In this document: positions 43,943 through 53,439 of the stretch, piece by piece | Position numbering within the stretch: the first letter of the stretch is position 1 | Layout of the letters: each line of letters begins with the position of its first letter | Source: Kitasatospora paranensis | GTDB lineage: Bacteria; Actinomycetota; Actinomycetes; Streptomycetales; Streptomycetaceae | NCBI RefSeq assembly: GCF_039544005.1 | Contig: NZ_BAABKV010000001.1 | Span: 4,216,001 to 4,280,000 of the forward strand | Reading direction: 5' to 3' | DNA length: 64,000 bases | The notes under the pieces: model-generated | The model's database searches: none | Told to the model about the DNA's origin: nothing | The model's input: only the letters and a program-made list of their open reading frames with translations | Translations under genes and position numbers: made by a program

Positions 43943-45453
43943 ATGGAAGGCCGCAATCCCCGCCGCTGGTGGATCCTGATCGTGCTCTGCCTGAGCACCC
44001 TGGTCCTGGTGATCGACAGCATGGCGCTGACCGTCGCCGTGCCGCCGATGACCCGCGACATCGGCGCGAGCGCCCAGGACACCCAGTGGATCCTCGACTC
44101 CTACGTCCTGGTGTTCGCCGGGCTCCTGCTGACCTCGGGCAGCCTCGGCGACCGCTTCGGCCGCCGGAGGGTCATGGTCCTCGGCCTGCTGCTGTTCGGG
44201 GCGGCATCCCTGACCGCGGCGTTCTGCACCGACCCCGGCGAGGTGATCGCAGCACGGGTCGCCATGGGCGTCGGCGGGGCGCTGATCATGCCGTCCACCC
44301 TGTCGATCCTCATCACCGTCTTCGACGAGGACGAGCGCGGCAAGGCGATGGCGGCCTGGGGCTCGGTGTCGATGCTCGGCCTGGTCGGCAGCCCGGTCCT
44401 CGGCGGCGTGCTCATCGACCACTTCTCCTGGCACTCGATCTTCCTCATCAACGTCCCGGTCGTCGTGCTGGCCGTCCTGGCGGCCGTCGCGCTGATGCCG
44501 GAGTCGAAGGAAAGCGGCAGAAGGCCGATCCGCTCGGTGCGGTGCTGTCCGCGGTCGGCATGACCGCCCTGATCTGGTGGATCATCGAACTCCCGCAGCA
44601 CGGCGCCTTCGGCGGGCAGTCGATGGCCACCCTGGCCGTCGCCGTCGCCGCCCTCGGCGGGTTCGTGGTCTGGGAGAACGTCACCGCAGCGCCGATGGTG
44701 CCGCTGGCCCTGTTCAAGCACCGCAACTTCAGCGGCGGTTCGCTCTCGCTGACCCTCGTGCAGATCGGCAACGGCGGCCTGCTGCTGGTGCTCACCCAGT
44801 ACCTGCAGTTCGTGCTCGGCTACTCGCCCGTCAAGGCGGGCCTGGCGTTCGTGCCGCTGGCCGTCGCCGCGCTGATCGGCAACTCCGGCGGCGCCGCACT
44901 CGCCGCGAGGATGGGCAACCGCCTGCTGATCCTGACCGGCATGCTCGTCATGGCCTCGTCCTTCGCCCTGCTGGCCACCGTCTCCGCCACCACGGGCTTC
45001 GCCGTCCCGGCCGTCGCGCTCGGCCTCCTCGGCCTCGGCGCGGGGCTCGCGATGCCGGCTGCGGTCGGTGCGCTGATGGGCACCATCCCGGCCGAACAGG
45101 CGGGCGTGGGCTCGGCCCTGAACGACACCATCCAGCAGGCCGGCACGGCGCTCGGCATCGCGATCCTCGGCTCGCTCCTGTCGAGCGGCTTCGGCCGCGC
45201 CCTGCCCGCCGGCACCCCCGCCCGGGCCCGGCACTCGATCGCCGACGCGCTGGCCACCGCCCAGGGCGACACCGGCCTGGCCCACGCCGCCCGGGAGGCC
45301 TTCACCACCTCGATGTCGACCACCTTCACCATCAGCGCGGTCGGTGTCCTGGCCGCCGCCGCCCTGGCCGCCCTGGTCATGCGCGACCCCCGGCCCGCAG
45401 CCGGGACGGAGACCTCCGCCGCCCCGCCCGAGAACCCCGCCCTCGCCGCCTGA
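43943..45453 (+). CDS. MFS (DHA2, 14-TM) multidrug exporter, one frameshift
   Basis: About 503 aa from ATG 43943 (GGAGGAG upstream). DHA2/EmrB-type features: TLVLVIDSMALTVAVPPM, DTQWILDSYVLVFAGLLL, motif A GSLGDRFGRRRVMVLG, motif C VSMLGLVGSPVLGGVLIDHFSW, and late GALMGTIPAEQAGVGSALND. The frame breaks between 44505 and 44523 in the loop after helix 6 (ESKE... then KADPLGAVLS); one added base, probably A, repairs it. It exports toxic compounds with the proton gradient and is controlled by the divergent TetR. Confidence 0.9.
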
Positions 45454-45586
45454 ACCCGCCCCGCACCACCACGGCCGTGACCATCCCTCAACTGCCGGAC
45501 GCATAGAGGCACCGAAAGAGCCCCGGGCCCCGGTGCCGCACGCGCCGTGTCTGTGATGATCGCTTCGGACTTCTGAGGAGGACGCA

Positions 45587-46348
45587 GTGGACGGACGTAC
45601 AGAGGGGCCCGAGTCGGACCGGCAGGGGACGGACAGTGGCCGCACACGCTTCCGGCCGGGTGATGTGCTGATGCTGGAGTGTCCGTTCACCGGGACGGGG
45701 GTCACCGAGGTCTCCCGCTTCCACGTCTCCGTGACGTGGCCGTGGACGGAGCCGGACCCGCGGGCCGGGAACATCGGGTGGAACGGGCAGCGGGCGCTGC
45801 CGTTGCCCGAGGCCGACGAGTGGGACGCGTTCCGGACGGAGCCGGACACGACCACGCTGAAGCCGGGTGACACCTGCCAGGTGGGGATCCCCGCAACCGT
45901 GGTGCACGTCCTGGCCGTCCACGACTTCGATCCACCCCTGGTGACGGGCATGCTGCCGCGGCCCGCCTCCTACCTCGAAGTGCTGCCGCAGGGCGAGACC
46001 CATGACCCGGAGCTTGAGGACCAGGGCTACGCGTTCGACCCCGACGGCGGTGAACCGATCCGGGTCGAACTGCTCTTCCGCCCCTACGCCTTCCTCGAAC
46101 CGGGCGACGAGGTCGTCGACCAGGACGGACGGGTCTGGCGATTCGACGCGGCCTGGGACTGGCACCCCGTCGACGGCGAGCGGCCCGGAAGTCCGGCCTG
46201 GCCGCTGGCCCTGCTCTCCCGCAGGGACGATCCCGCACCCGACGGGACCACGACGGTCGCCCTGGCGACGGAGACCGGCAGCCACGCGGAGGAACTGGCA
46301 CGCTGGTCCGGACTCACCCTCGCCCGGCCGACCACCCGGCAGCAGTAG
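45587..46348 (+). CDS. Conserved hypothetical protein
   Basis: 253 aa from GTG 45587; GAGGAGGA lies 6 bp upstream. Rich in Asp, Glu, Pro and Trp (SRFHVSVTWPWTEPDPRAGN, WRFDAAWDWHPVDGERPG), with no signal peptide or membrane helix. Motifs such as FRPGDVLMLECPF and FLEPGDEVVDQDGRVWRF suggest two beta-rich SH3-like modules. I do not recognise the family and do not assign a function. It is preceded and followed by intergenic DNA and so probably monocistronic. Confidence 0.7.
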   Translation: MDGRTEGPESDRQGTDSGRTRFRPGDVLMLECPFTGTGVTEVSRFHVSVTWPWTEPDPRAGNIGWNGQRALPLPEADEWDAFRTEPDTTTLKPGDTCQVGIPATVVHVLAVHDFDPPLVTGMLPRPASYLEVLPQGETHDPELEDQGYAFDPDGGEPIRVELLFRPYAFLEPGDEVVDQDGRVWRFDAAWDWHPVDGERPGSPAWPLALLSRRDDPAPDGTTTVALATETGSHAEELARWSGLTLARPTTRQQ

Positions 46349-46444
46349 CCCCACCGGGGCGGGCAGGACCGGATCGCGACAAGCAGCCGGCCGACGCGGG
46401 GCGAGGACAGGAGCAGAGGCGGGCGGAAGAGGTCTAGACACAGC

Positions 46445-46475
46445 AGAAACCCCAGGTCGTTGACCTGGGGTTTCT
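46445..46475 (-). terminator. Terminator of tRNA-Gly, bidirectional
   Basis: AGAAACCCCAGGTC and its complement (14 bp) around GTT. Ends are A-rich on one side and T-rich on the other, so it can end transcription from both sides. Confidence 0.85.
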
Positions 46476-46478
46476 CGG

Positions 46479-46552
46479 TGGAGCGGGCGACGAGAATCGA
46501 ACTCGCGCTATAAGCTTGGGAAGCTCATGTTCTACCATTAAACTACGCCCGC
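46479..46552 (-). tRNA. tRNA-Gly (anticodon UCC)
   Basis: The minus strand reads acceptor GCGGGCG/CGCCCGC, D-arm AGTTTAATGGTAGAAC, anticodon arm GAGCTTCCCAAGCT with anticodon TCC, T-arm GCGAGTTCGATTCTCGT, discriminator T and encoded CCA. All arms pair fully. Confidence 0.97.
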
Positions 46553-46840
46553 ATGTGACGAGCCGTCAGCGACCGCTCGATCGATCACCACTGTACCCCA
46601 TCCTCCGGTGGATGCGGGGCCCGGTGCGGACGCGCCGCCGGGCCTGTCGCGGGGTCGGTGCGGAGGGCTGCCCGAGGGGCGTACTGTGTGGCCCGTTCCC
46701 GGCGTTCGGGGCGGCGAGCCGCCGTGATGGATGTCCGGAAGATCCCCTAATGTGACGCTGTCGCCCGGGGCGCCGACTGCGGTCGAGACGCCAGGGCGGG
46801 AGGCGGACGGGGAGTACGGGGAGTTTTGGGAAGGGGATCG

Positions 46841-47062
46841 ATGGAGCAGCGCACCGTCGTTCGTTGTGCCGAAGGGCACCTGTTCAGCACCACCACGTTC
46901 CCGATGCAGAATCTCGGCGCCGGCCGGCTGGGGCCGGGGCGGCTGATCCGCTGTCCGCAGTGCGGACGGCTGCGCAGCTCGGTGCCGGCCGACGTGGGTG
47001 AGCTGTCCGGTGCGCAACTGGCGCGCGCGATGCGGCTGGAGGCCGTGGAGTTCCTGGCCTGA
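46841..47062 (+). CDS. Small zinc-ribbon-like protein
   Basis: 73 aa from ATG 46841, AAGGGG upstream. A single CPQCG knuckle with a preceding CAEGH forms a possible Cys3His zinc site (VVRCAEGHLFSTT, LIRCPQCGRLRS). The C-terminus is helical (GAQLARAMRLEAVEFLA). Small conserved actinobacterial protein of unknown role, upstream of dcd with a hairpin between. Confidence 0.75.
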   Translation: MEQRTVVRCAEGHLFSTTTFPMQNLGAGRLGPGRLIRCPQCGRLRSSVPADVGELSGAQLARAMRLEAVEFLA

Positions 47063-47079
47063 GGCCGGGCACGGTACGG

Positions 47080-47113
47080 CGGCGGCCCCGGGCGGATTCG
47101 TCCGGGGCCGCCG
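47080..47113 (+). terminator. Hairpin between the zinc-ribbon gene and dcd
   Basis: CGGCGGCCCCGG and its complement (12 bp) with a 10-nt loop; it ends 21 bp before the dcd start. Confidence 0.75.
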
Positions 47114-47134
47114 TTGCCACGTACCCTCGACCCC

Positions 47135-47710
47135 GTGCTGCTCTCTGACAAGGACATCCGGGCCGAGATCGACAAGGGCCGGGTGGTCATCGACCCCTTC
47201 GACCCCGTGATGGTCCAGCCCTCCAGCATCGACGTCCGGCTGGATCGCTTCTTCCGGGTGTTCGAGAACCACCGCTACCCGCACATCGACCCCTCCGAGG
47301 AGCAGCCGGACCTGACCCGGCTGGTCGAGCCGGCCGGCGACGAGGCGTTCATCCTGCACCCGGGCGAGTTCGTGCTCGCCTCGACGTTCGAGGTGATCAC
47401 CCTGCCGGACGATGTGGCATCGCGACTGGAGGGCAAGTCGAGCCTGGGCCGGCTGGGCCTGCTCACGCACTCCACGGCGGGCTTCATCGACCCCGGCTTC
47501 AGCGGGCACGTGACGCTGGAGCTGTCGAACGTCGCCACCCTGCCGATCAAGCTGTACCCGGGGATGAAGATCGGGCAGCTGTGCCTGTTCCGGCTGTCCT
47601 CGCCGGCCGAGCACCCGTACGGCTCCGCCCGGTACGGCTCGCGCTACCAGGGCCAGCGCGGCCCGACGCCGTCGCGCTCCTTCCTGAACTTCCACCGCAC
47701 CGAGGTCTGA
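47135..47710 (+). CDS. dcd: dCTP deaminase
   Basis: 191 aa from GTG 47135, the standard family length. Trimeric dUTPase-fold motifs: MLLSDKDIRAEIDKGRVVID-type start, VQPSSIDVRLDRFFRVF, RLEGKSSLGRLGLLTHST, AGFIDPGFSGHVTLELSN (catalytic Glu) and the C-terminal PYGSARYGSRYQGQRGPTPS. It converts dCTP to dUTP for thymidylate synthesis; actinobacterial members may also hydrolyse dUTP. A 17-bp terminator follows. Confidence 0.97.
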   Translation: MLLSDKDIRAEIDKGRVVIDPFDPVMVQPSSIDVRLDRFFRVFENHRYPHIDPSEEQPDLTRLVEPAGDEAFILHPGEFVLASTFEVITLPDDVASRLEGKSSLGRLGLLTHSTAGFIDPGFSGHVTLELSNVATLPIKLYPGMKIGQLCLFRLSSPAEHPYGSARYGSRYQGQRGPTPSRSFLNFHRTEV

Positions 47711-47723
47711 TCCCGGCGCGGAC

Positions 47724-47760
47724 GGAGCGGGCCCCCGATCGGTGATCGGGGGCCCGCTCC
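47724..47760 (+). terminator. Terminator after dcd
   Basis: A perfect 17-bp stem, GGAGCGGGCCCCCGATC with its complement, around GGT. Confidence 0.9.
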
Positions 47761-47816
47761 GTCTGTCGTGCGAGCGCCGTCCGCCGGACCGGGGGCACCG
47801 GCCGTACGGTGGGCCG

Positions 47817-48323
47817 TTACTTCTTCTCCGCGAGGCAGAGCACGAACTTGTCGCTGAGCAGCTGCTGCGCGAGGCTCGCGGTGGCCTGGTCGACGTTGTC
47901 GCAGGCGTGGGTGTCGAAGGAGTTGTCGACGACCGACACCACGGTGTAGTTGGCGTCGGCGCTGCCGCAGTCGACGGTGTCGACCTTCGGGTTGGTGTCG
48001 GTGCCGGTCACGTGGACGCACTGGCCGGCCTTGGCGTGCACGGGCTTGTCCGCGGCGGCGTAGCCGATCGCGAAGCCGATGCCGACCTTGATGCCGATCA
48101 CCACGACGACGGTGACCAGGCCGATGATGATCTTCTTCCCGCGGCTCTTCTTCGGCGCGAGAACGGTCTGGGCGTAGCCGCCGGGGACCGGGCCGGGCAT
48201 CTGGCCGGGGTACTGGCCCGGCACCTGGCCGGCCGGCTGGCCGTAGCCGGGTGCGGGCTGGCCGAACCCGTCGGCGGGGCCGAAGGTGCCCGGCTGGCCC
48301 TGGGGCGGCTGAGGGGTGGTCAT
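47817..48323 (-). CDS. LppU-like/SCO3897-type membrane protein with extracytoplasmic Cys-rich domain
   Basis: 168 aa from ATG 48323; GAGGA upstream. A Gln/Pro/Gly-rich cytoplasmic tail (PGYGQPAGQVPGQYPGQMPG) is followed by KKSRGKK and a transmembrane helix (IIIGLVTVVVVIGIKVGIGF, about 70-92). The small outer domain carries four cysteines (GQCVHVTG, TVDCGSAD, HACDNVD, FVLCLAEKK), probably two disulfides. This architecture is common in streptomycetes; function is unknown. Confidence 0.8.
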   Translation of the reverse strand: MTTPQPPQGQPGTFGPADGFGQPAPGYGQPAGQVPGQYPGQMPGPVPGGYAQTVLAPKKSRGKKIIIGLVTVVVVIGIKVGIGFAIGYAAADKPVHAKAGQCVHVTGTDTNPKVDTVDCGSADANYTVVSVVDNSFDTHACDNVDQATASLAQQLLSDKFVLCLAEKK

Positions 48324-48570
48324 GGTGGTCCTCGACGGTGAGCAGGAAACCTGAACGGTGACCCGAACGCTATCGACAGCCCACCGCCACCGATCGAACA
48401 AATGCCGCATAACCACACTGCGTTATGAACTTGCAACGCATAGGACTGAGCGAAAGGGGAACTTTCGCCCACTCGCACTCGTTTTTGCCCTTCTATGACT
48501 TCCGCAGAAGTCGACGAGCAGCTCCACCGTGACGCCCCCACCGTGACCGCCCCCACCGGCACCGGCGCAG

Positions 48571-48627
48571 GGCGGTCGGGGCGGTGAGGGGCGGTCAGAG
48601 CGGTGAAGGGCGGTGAGGGGCGGTCAG
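48571..48627. repeat. Imperfect tandem GGGCGGT repeats
   Basis: About six units of (G)GGGCGGT with GA/CA/CG linkers in 57 bp, following CCGCCCC inverted copies at 48550-48560. Together they could form alternative hairpins and may terminate the AlaX-like transcript whose stop lies inside the array. Confidence 0.65.
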
Positions 48628-49514
48628 GCGCGCTTGGGCCGGGTGACGGCGACGAGTTCGCTGCCGTCCTCGGACAGCGTCAGCTCGGTCCGCAGTTCGG
48701 CGAGCTCCCCCAGGTGGTGGAGGTGGGTGCCACCGCAGAAGATCTCGGCGGTGCCGACCGGCAGCTCGCAGTGCCAGCGGCGACGCGCGGTCAGTTCCGG
48801 CCCGGGGACCTCGATGTGCACGGGCGCGTCGGCCGCGACCCAGGCCGCGAGCTGGGCGTTGATCATCTCGGTGAGGGCGCCCAGGGCGTCCGCGAGCGCC
48901 GGCAGCCCCTCGGCGGCCTCGGTGGAGAAGCCCTTCTTCCGCAGCGACTTGCCCAGCCGGTAGGTGTCGGTGCTGGCCTCGGTGTCCATCACCGACGACG
49001 CCATGGCGAGACTGTCGAAGTCCGGGTTGCCGAAGGCGTCCGCCCGGCCCGGGTCCTTGCGCCAGCGCGGGGCCAGCGCGGCGTTGAGGGCGAGGGCCAG
49101 CAGGTGGCAGCCGCTGTGGGCGGCGGAGAGCCGGGCCCTGCGGTCGGCGTCCACCGCCAGCGAGGCGACCGCGCCGACGGCCCCGGCGGGCTCCTGCTCG
49201 ACGACGTGCAGGACCAGCCACGCCCACGCCTCGTCACCGCGCCGCACCGGGATGTCGGCGCCCACCTGCAGGCCGGCGCCGTCCGGCCCGACGGCGCCGG
49301 TCAGGCAGTCCACCACGGGGTGCGCGACGCCTCCGACCGTCAGGGTGCCGAGGTCGGCCGGCTGGTCGGGCCAGGTGTGGTCGAGCGGGTGGAACGGCGT
49401 CGCCTCCGTGACGACGGCGAACCGGCCGCCGTCCAGCGGGTGGACGGCGACCACCGGCGACTCGCCGGTCAGCGCGCCGGACGGAAAGCTGACGTGGGTG
49501 GTGGAGAGGGTCAT
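48624..49514 (-). CDS. AlaX-like alanyl-tRNA editing family protein
   Basis: 296 aa from ATG 49514. The zinc-binding editing-domain signatures are LSAAHSGCHLLALALN (HxxxH) and TAEIFCGGTHLHHLGEL (C...H). The middle segment (MASSVMDTEASTDTYRLGKSL) is longer than in bacterial AlaX-S. It would hydrolyse Ser-tRNA-Ala or a related mischarged tRNA, or be an editing-fold hydrolase with a different substrate. No synthetase domain is attached. Moderately sure of family, unsure of substrate. Confidence 0.78.
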   Translation of the reverse strand: MTLSTTHVSFPSGALTGESPVVAVHPLDGGRFAVVTEATPFHPLDHTWPDQPADLGTLTVGGVAHPVVDCLTGAVGPDGAGLQVGADIPVRRGDEAWAWLVLHVVEQEPAGAVGAVASLAVDADRRARLSAAHSGCHLLALALNAALAPRWRKDPGRADAFGNPDFDSLAMASSVMDTEASTDTYRLGKSLRKKGFSTEAAEGLPALADALGALTEMINAQLAAWVAADAPVHIEVPGPELTARRRWHCELPVGTAEIFCGGTHLHHLGELAELRTELTLSEDGSELVAVTRPKRA

Positions 49515-49587
49515 GAGGGTGCTCCGGACACTGCGTGGGGCAGATGAGGACAGACCGTCCACCCTACCCGGGGCCCGGCGCCGGGCC

Positions 49588-50599
49588 TCAGCTCAGCGTC
49601 GGCAGCTTGATCAGCACCAGCAGGGCCAGCAGCTGCAGCGCGGCGGCGCCGGCCGCCTTGCCCCAGGGCAGGTCGTGCACCCGGCGGACCATGGTGGTCA
49701 GCAGGACGGCGCAGACCAGCCAGGTCGCCCAGCCGACGACCTGCACCACCACGTTCCCGGTGGGCAGGAACAGGGCGAGCAGCAGCCGCGGCACGTCGCT
49801 CGTCCAGCCGATCAGCATCGCCAGGCACACCGTGGACTGCCAGGGGCCGTCGCCGCCGAGCTGGCGGGCCAGCCCGTGGGTGACCCCGCCGAGCACCGCG
49901 CCGGCCAGCGTGAAGCCGATCCCCGCGGCGACCAGCGACCAGGCCGCGGTCGAGAAGGTGGAGTCGACGATGTCGTCGTGGGTGGAGCCCATGCCGAGCA
50001 CCGCCAGCACGCCGTAGATCAGCGAGACGACGACCGCCGGCAGCCAGGCCTGGTGGTCGCGCATCCGGTCGAAGGTGCGGGCCGGCCGGCGGTAGATGCC
50101 GGCGAGCAGCTCCTTCCAGTCGGGGCGCGGCCCGGCCACCCGGGGGCGACCTGGCCGCCGGCCCGGTAGACGGCCACGTTGTCGTCGGCGTCGCCGTAGG
50201 GGGCCCGGCCGTAGCCGTCCTGCCCGTAGCCGTCCTGCCCGGTGCCGCTGGGCGTGCCGTACCCGGCGTACGGGTCCTCGCCGATGCTGAAGGCCCGGGT
50301 GTGCCCCGGCTGGTCGCCGGGGTAGGGCTCGTCGCCGTACGGACCGGAGCCCGGCGGCACGGCACCCTGCGGACCGGAGCCGTACGGCCGGCCCTGCGGG
50401 TCGCCGTAGCCGTCCTGCCGGGCCTGCGCCGGACCGCCCGGGGCGTGCTGCCCGGGATACGCCTCGTAGGGCGCGGTGAAGTACTCGGGGCCCCCGTGGG
50501 CCCGCCATCGGGCTGCTGCCGCGGCGGCGGCCCTGCGGGTGCGGACCAGCCCTGTCGGGGGTCGGCGCCCTGCCCGTTGTCGTATCGATTGCCAGCCAC
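49588..50599 (-). CDS. YIP1-family membrane protein, two frameshifts
   Basis: Starts at GTG 50599. A long cytoplasmic Gly/Pro/Tyr-rich tail (GYGDPQGRPYGSGPQG-type repeats) is followed by an RRPARTFDRMRDHQAWL amphipathic segment and five helices of the YIP1 fold (VVVSLIYGVLAVLGMG to AALQLLALLVLIKLPTLS). The frame breaks at two 5-base runs: 50491-50495 and 50142-50146; one added base at each yields about 337 aa. YIP1 relatives are membrane-trafficking-like proteins of unknown bacterial function. Breaks are likely sequence errors. Confidence 0.8.
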
Positions 50600-50733
50600 G
50601 CATCGACGGTACCCGCTGGCGCTGACCGGGCGTCGGTTGATCAAGGGGCCGGCGGGCGATTGCAGCCGTCCTGTGACGACCGCGCCCGCCCCGTGACCTG
50701 GGTCTGCGGGGCGGGCGGGAGGTCCGGGGAGGG

Positions 50734-51882
50734 TCAGCGCTGGGCGCCGACCTTGGGACCGTGCACGGCGACCGCGGCGCTCTCGCCGGCCGGGCAGCCG
50801 CCCGGGCCGGCGCTGGTGCGGACGGCCCCGACCGGCAGCAGGGTGCCGCAGGCGATCCGCAGGCCGCTCGGCAGCTCGTTGTCGGACTCGACGGTCGCGC
50901 CGTCGCCGATGACCGCGCCGTCCAGCGCGCAGCGCGCACCGATCACCGCGTACGCGCCGACGATGGAGTCCTTCACGTACGCGTCGGCGCCGATGACCGC
51001 GCCGGGGAGCACCACGCTGCCCTCGACGATGGCGCCGGCCTCGATCTCGGCGTCCTCGGAGACCACGGTGCCGTTGCTGAGCACGGCGCCCGGGTCGACC
51101 TGGGCGCCCGGCAGCAGCAGGGCCTCACCGGTCGGCCCGGGGACGGCCGGGGAGTCGACCTTGCCGAGCACCAGGTCGGCGGAGCCGCGGACGAACGCGC
51201 CCGGGGTGCCGAGGTCCAGCCAGTACGAGGTGTCGACGACGCCGCGCAGCAGGGCGCCGGTGGCGAGCAGCTCGGGGAAGGTCTCGCGCTCGACGGACAC
51301 CTCGCGTCCGGCCGGGATGCGGTCGATGACCGAACGGGTGAAGACGTAGCAGCCCGCGTTGATCTGATCCGTGACGATCTGCTCGGGAGTCTCCGGCTTC
51401 TCCAGGAACTCCAGCACCCGGCCGTGCTCGTCGGTGGGCACCAGGCCGAAGGCCCGCGGGTCCTCCACCCGGGTGAGGTGCAGGGTGACGTCGGCGCCGG
51501 CGGCGACGTGGCCGTCCCGCAGGGCGGCGATGTCGAGGCCGGAGAGGATGTCGCCGTTGAAGATCAGGACCGGCTCGTCCGGGCCGCAGGTCAGGCCGGA
51601 GGCGGCGTTGCGGATCGCCCCGCCGGTGCCGAGCGGCTCCTTCTCGGTGAGGTAGACCAGCTCGATCCCGTACGGGCTGCCGTCCTTGAAGTGGTCCTCG
51701 AAGACCTCGGCCAGGTACGAGGTGGCCAGCACGACCCTGGTGACGCCGGCTGCGGCCGCCCGCGCCAGCTGGTGCGCGATGAACGGCACGCCGGCGACCG
51801 GCAGCATCGGCTTGGGGGTGTGGGTGGTCAGAGGGCGCAGCCGGGTGCCCTTGCCACCGACCAGCATGATCGCTTCGGTCAT
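50734..51882 (-). CDS. NDP-sugar pyrophosphorylase (mannose-1-phosphate guanylyltransferase-like)
   Basis: 382 aa from ATG 51882; GGGAGAAG upstream. The nucleotidyltransferase signature is EAIMLVGGKGTRLRPLTTHTP with KPMLPVAGVPF; metal-binding VLIFNGDILSG; and sugar-site TGGAIRNAASG, FLEKPETP. The C-terminal 100 residues form a left-handed beta-helix of hexapeptides (GAIVEGSVVLPGAVIGADAY). It joins NTP and a sugar-1-phosphate, most likely GTP and mannose-1-phosphate for cell-wall glycans. Confidence 0.92.
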   Translation of the reverse strand: MTEAIMLVGGKGTRLRPLTTHTPKPMLPVAGVPFIAHQLARAAAAGVTRVVLATSYLAEVFEDHFKDGSPYGIELVYLTEKEPLGTGGAIRNAASGLTCGPDEPVLIFNGDILSGLDIAALRDGHVAAGADVTLHLTRVEDPRAFGLVPTDEHGRVLEFLEKPETPEQIVTDQINAGCYVFTRSVIDRIPAGREVSVERETFPELLATGALLRGVVDTSYWLDLGTPGAFVRGSADLVLGKVDSPAVPGPTGEALLLPGAQVDPGAVLSNGTVVSEDAEIEAGAIVEGSVVLPGAVIGADAYVKDSIVGAYAVIGARCALDGAVIGDGATVESDNELPSGLRIACGTLLPVGAVRTSAGPGGCPAGESAAVAVHGPKVGAQR

Positions 51883-52112
51883 GGTGTGAGCTTCTCCCCT
51901 AGGTCCGGTCCGGGCGGCCTGCGACGGCAGCCGGGTTGTCTCGTGCAACGCTTGCGGCTGGCTCCCGGACGGCTCCGGCCGTTCCCCAGCAGACCCGCGG
52001 GCCGCGGTTCCAGCGCCTACTGTATTTCCTCCCGAAGCGGGCCCGTCCCGGCGACCTGCGGTTGTGGCTTCGCCACGATGGCGGCAGCGCCGCAGGCCGC
52101 CCCCGGTGGGGC

Positions 52113-53289
52113 TCAGGGCAGCAGCCAGCCCGCGGCCGGAGCGGTGCCGGCTGAGGCGCCCCGACTGTTCCGGAGCTGTGACACCCGGGCGGCCGGGAGG
52201 GCCTGGTTCCAGACCTGGACGTCGGCGATCGCACCGTCCCAGAAATCGCTCCAGGCGCCCTTGTAGCGGGTGCGGCCGAACTCCAGCGGCCCGGAGGTCT
52301 GCCAGATGCCCTTGACGGCGGTGGTCTGCGCGAGGGTGCCGTCCACGTACAGCTGGATCCTGCGGGTGGAGGCGTCGTACACGCCGGTGAGCAGGGTCCA
52401 CTGCCCGGTGGTGGCCTGGCCGGTGGAGAAGGCCTGGTAGGTCGTGTTGTCCTCGCCGCCCGCGGCGGTCTGCACCTTGAAGACCCACTGGTTGTGGGTG
52501 CCCCAGTAGTCCCGGCCCAGGTAGAACGAGTAGTAGCTGCCGGAGCCCTGGGTGACGACCGCACGCCCCCGGTGGGGGCGTTGTTGCGGACCATCGCGGA
52601 GACGGTGAAGCTGCGGGAGGTGTCGACGACCGGGCCGGCGGTCGCCGCGTACGAGCCGCCGTCGCCGTGCAGGACGAGCGTCGGCCCGTCGTGGCCCTCG
52701 GTGGGGCCGATGACGGCCGAGCCTGCGGGTGCGGCGGGGTGGCCGCCGCGGACGTCGTCGAGGCGGGCGGGCCCGGACCCGGCGGACGGTCCGGCGGAGA
52801 CGGTGCCGGACGCGCTCGGTGCGGCCGTCCCGGGGGCGGTGGCCGCCGCGGAGGGCGAGCCGGCGGCCGACGGTGCCGCTGCGGAGGTCGCGGGGCCGGC
52901 CGGGCCGGTCGCGGCCGTCGGCGCGGGCGGCCCCGGCGGGTCGGGGCGCAGCGCCAGGGCGGTGGCGAGGATCCCGCCGACGGCGAGCACGCCGACCACC
53001 GCACCGGCGATCTTCAGCCGCTGTCCGCGCCGGTGCCGCAGGTCGTTGGCCTCGGCCAGCGCGGCCCAGTCGGGCGTCGCCGCGGGCGCCGGGCCCTGAC
53101 CGGTCATCGGCGGCGGCGGGAACAGCGCCCCCGTCCCGCCGGGATGCCCGCCCTGCCACCCCGGCCCGCCGGGGAATCCTCCCCGGGCGTCGGGTCCGGC
53201 CGGACGACCGCCCGGCTGCCCCGGTCCGCCGGGGAAGCCCGGCCCGGCCGGACTCCCCCGTTGTGCGCCATGCCCCCGCCATCGCTCAT
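52113..53289 (-). CDS. LamG (concanavalin-like) domain membrane protein, two frameshifts
   Basis: Starts at ATG 53289 (MSDGGGMAHNGG). A Gly/Pro tail (FPGGPGQPGGRPAGPDARGG) leads to WAALAEANDLRHRRGQRLK, one transmembrane helix (IAGAVVGVLAVGGILATAL) and an Ala/Pro/Ser linker. A laminin-G-like sandwich follows (SRSFTVSAMVRNNAPTGG, SYYSFYLGRDYW, QWTLLTGVYD, LYVDGTLAQTT). Breaks at the C5 runs 53255-53259 and 52566-52570 each need one base; the result is about 392 aa. It probably binds wall or extracellular glycans. Confidence 0.8.
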
Positions 53290-53439
53290 GGGCCGCCATG
53301 CTAGGCCATGCGGGGGAACCACCCGCGCAGGCGTTCGGCTGCGGGACGGCGGTGCGAGGGCCCGCGCACGAACGCCGCCGGCCCCGTCCGCCGAGGGGCG
53401 TACGGGGCCGGCGCGGTCCTCCCGCCGAGCGGGCCGGGG

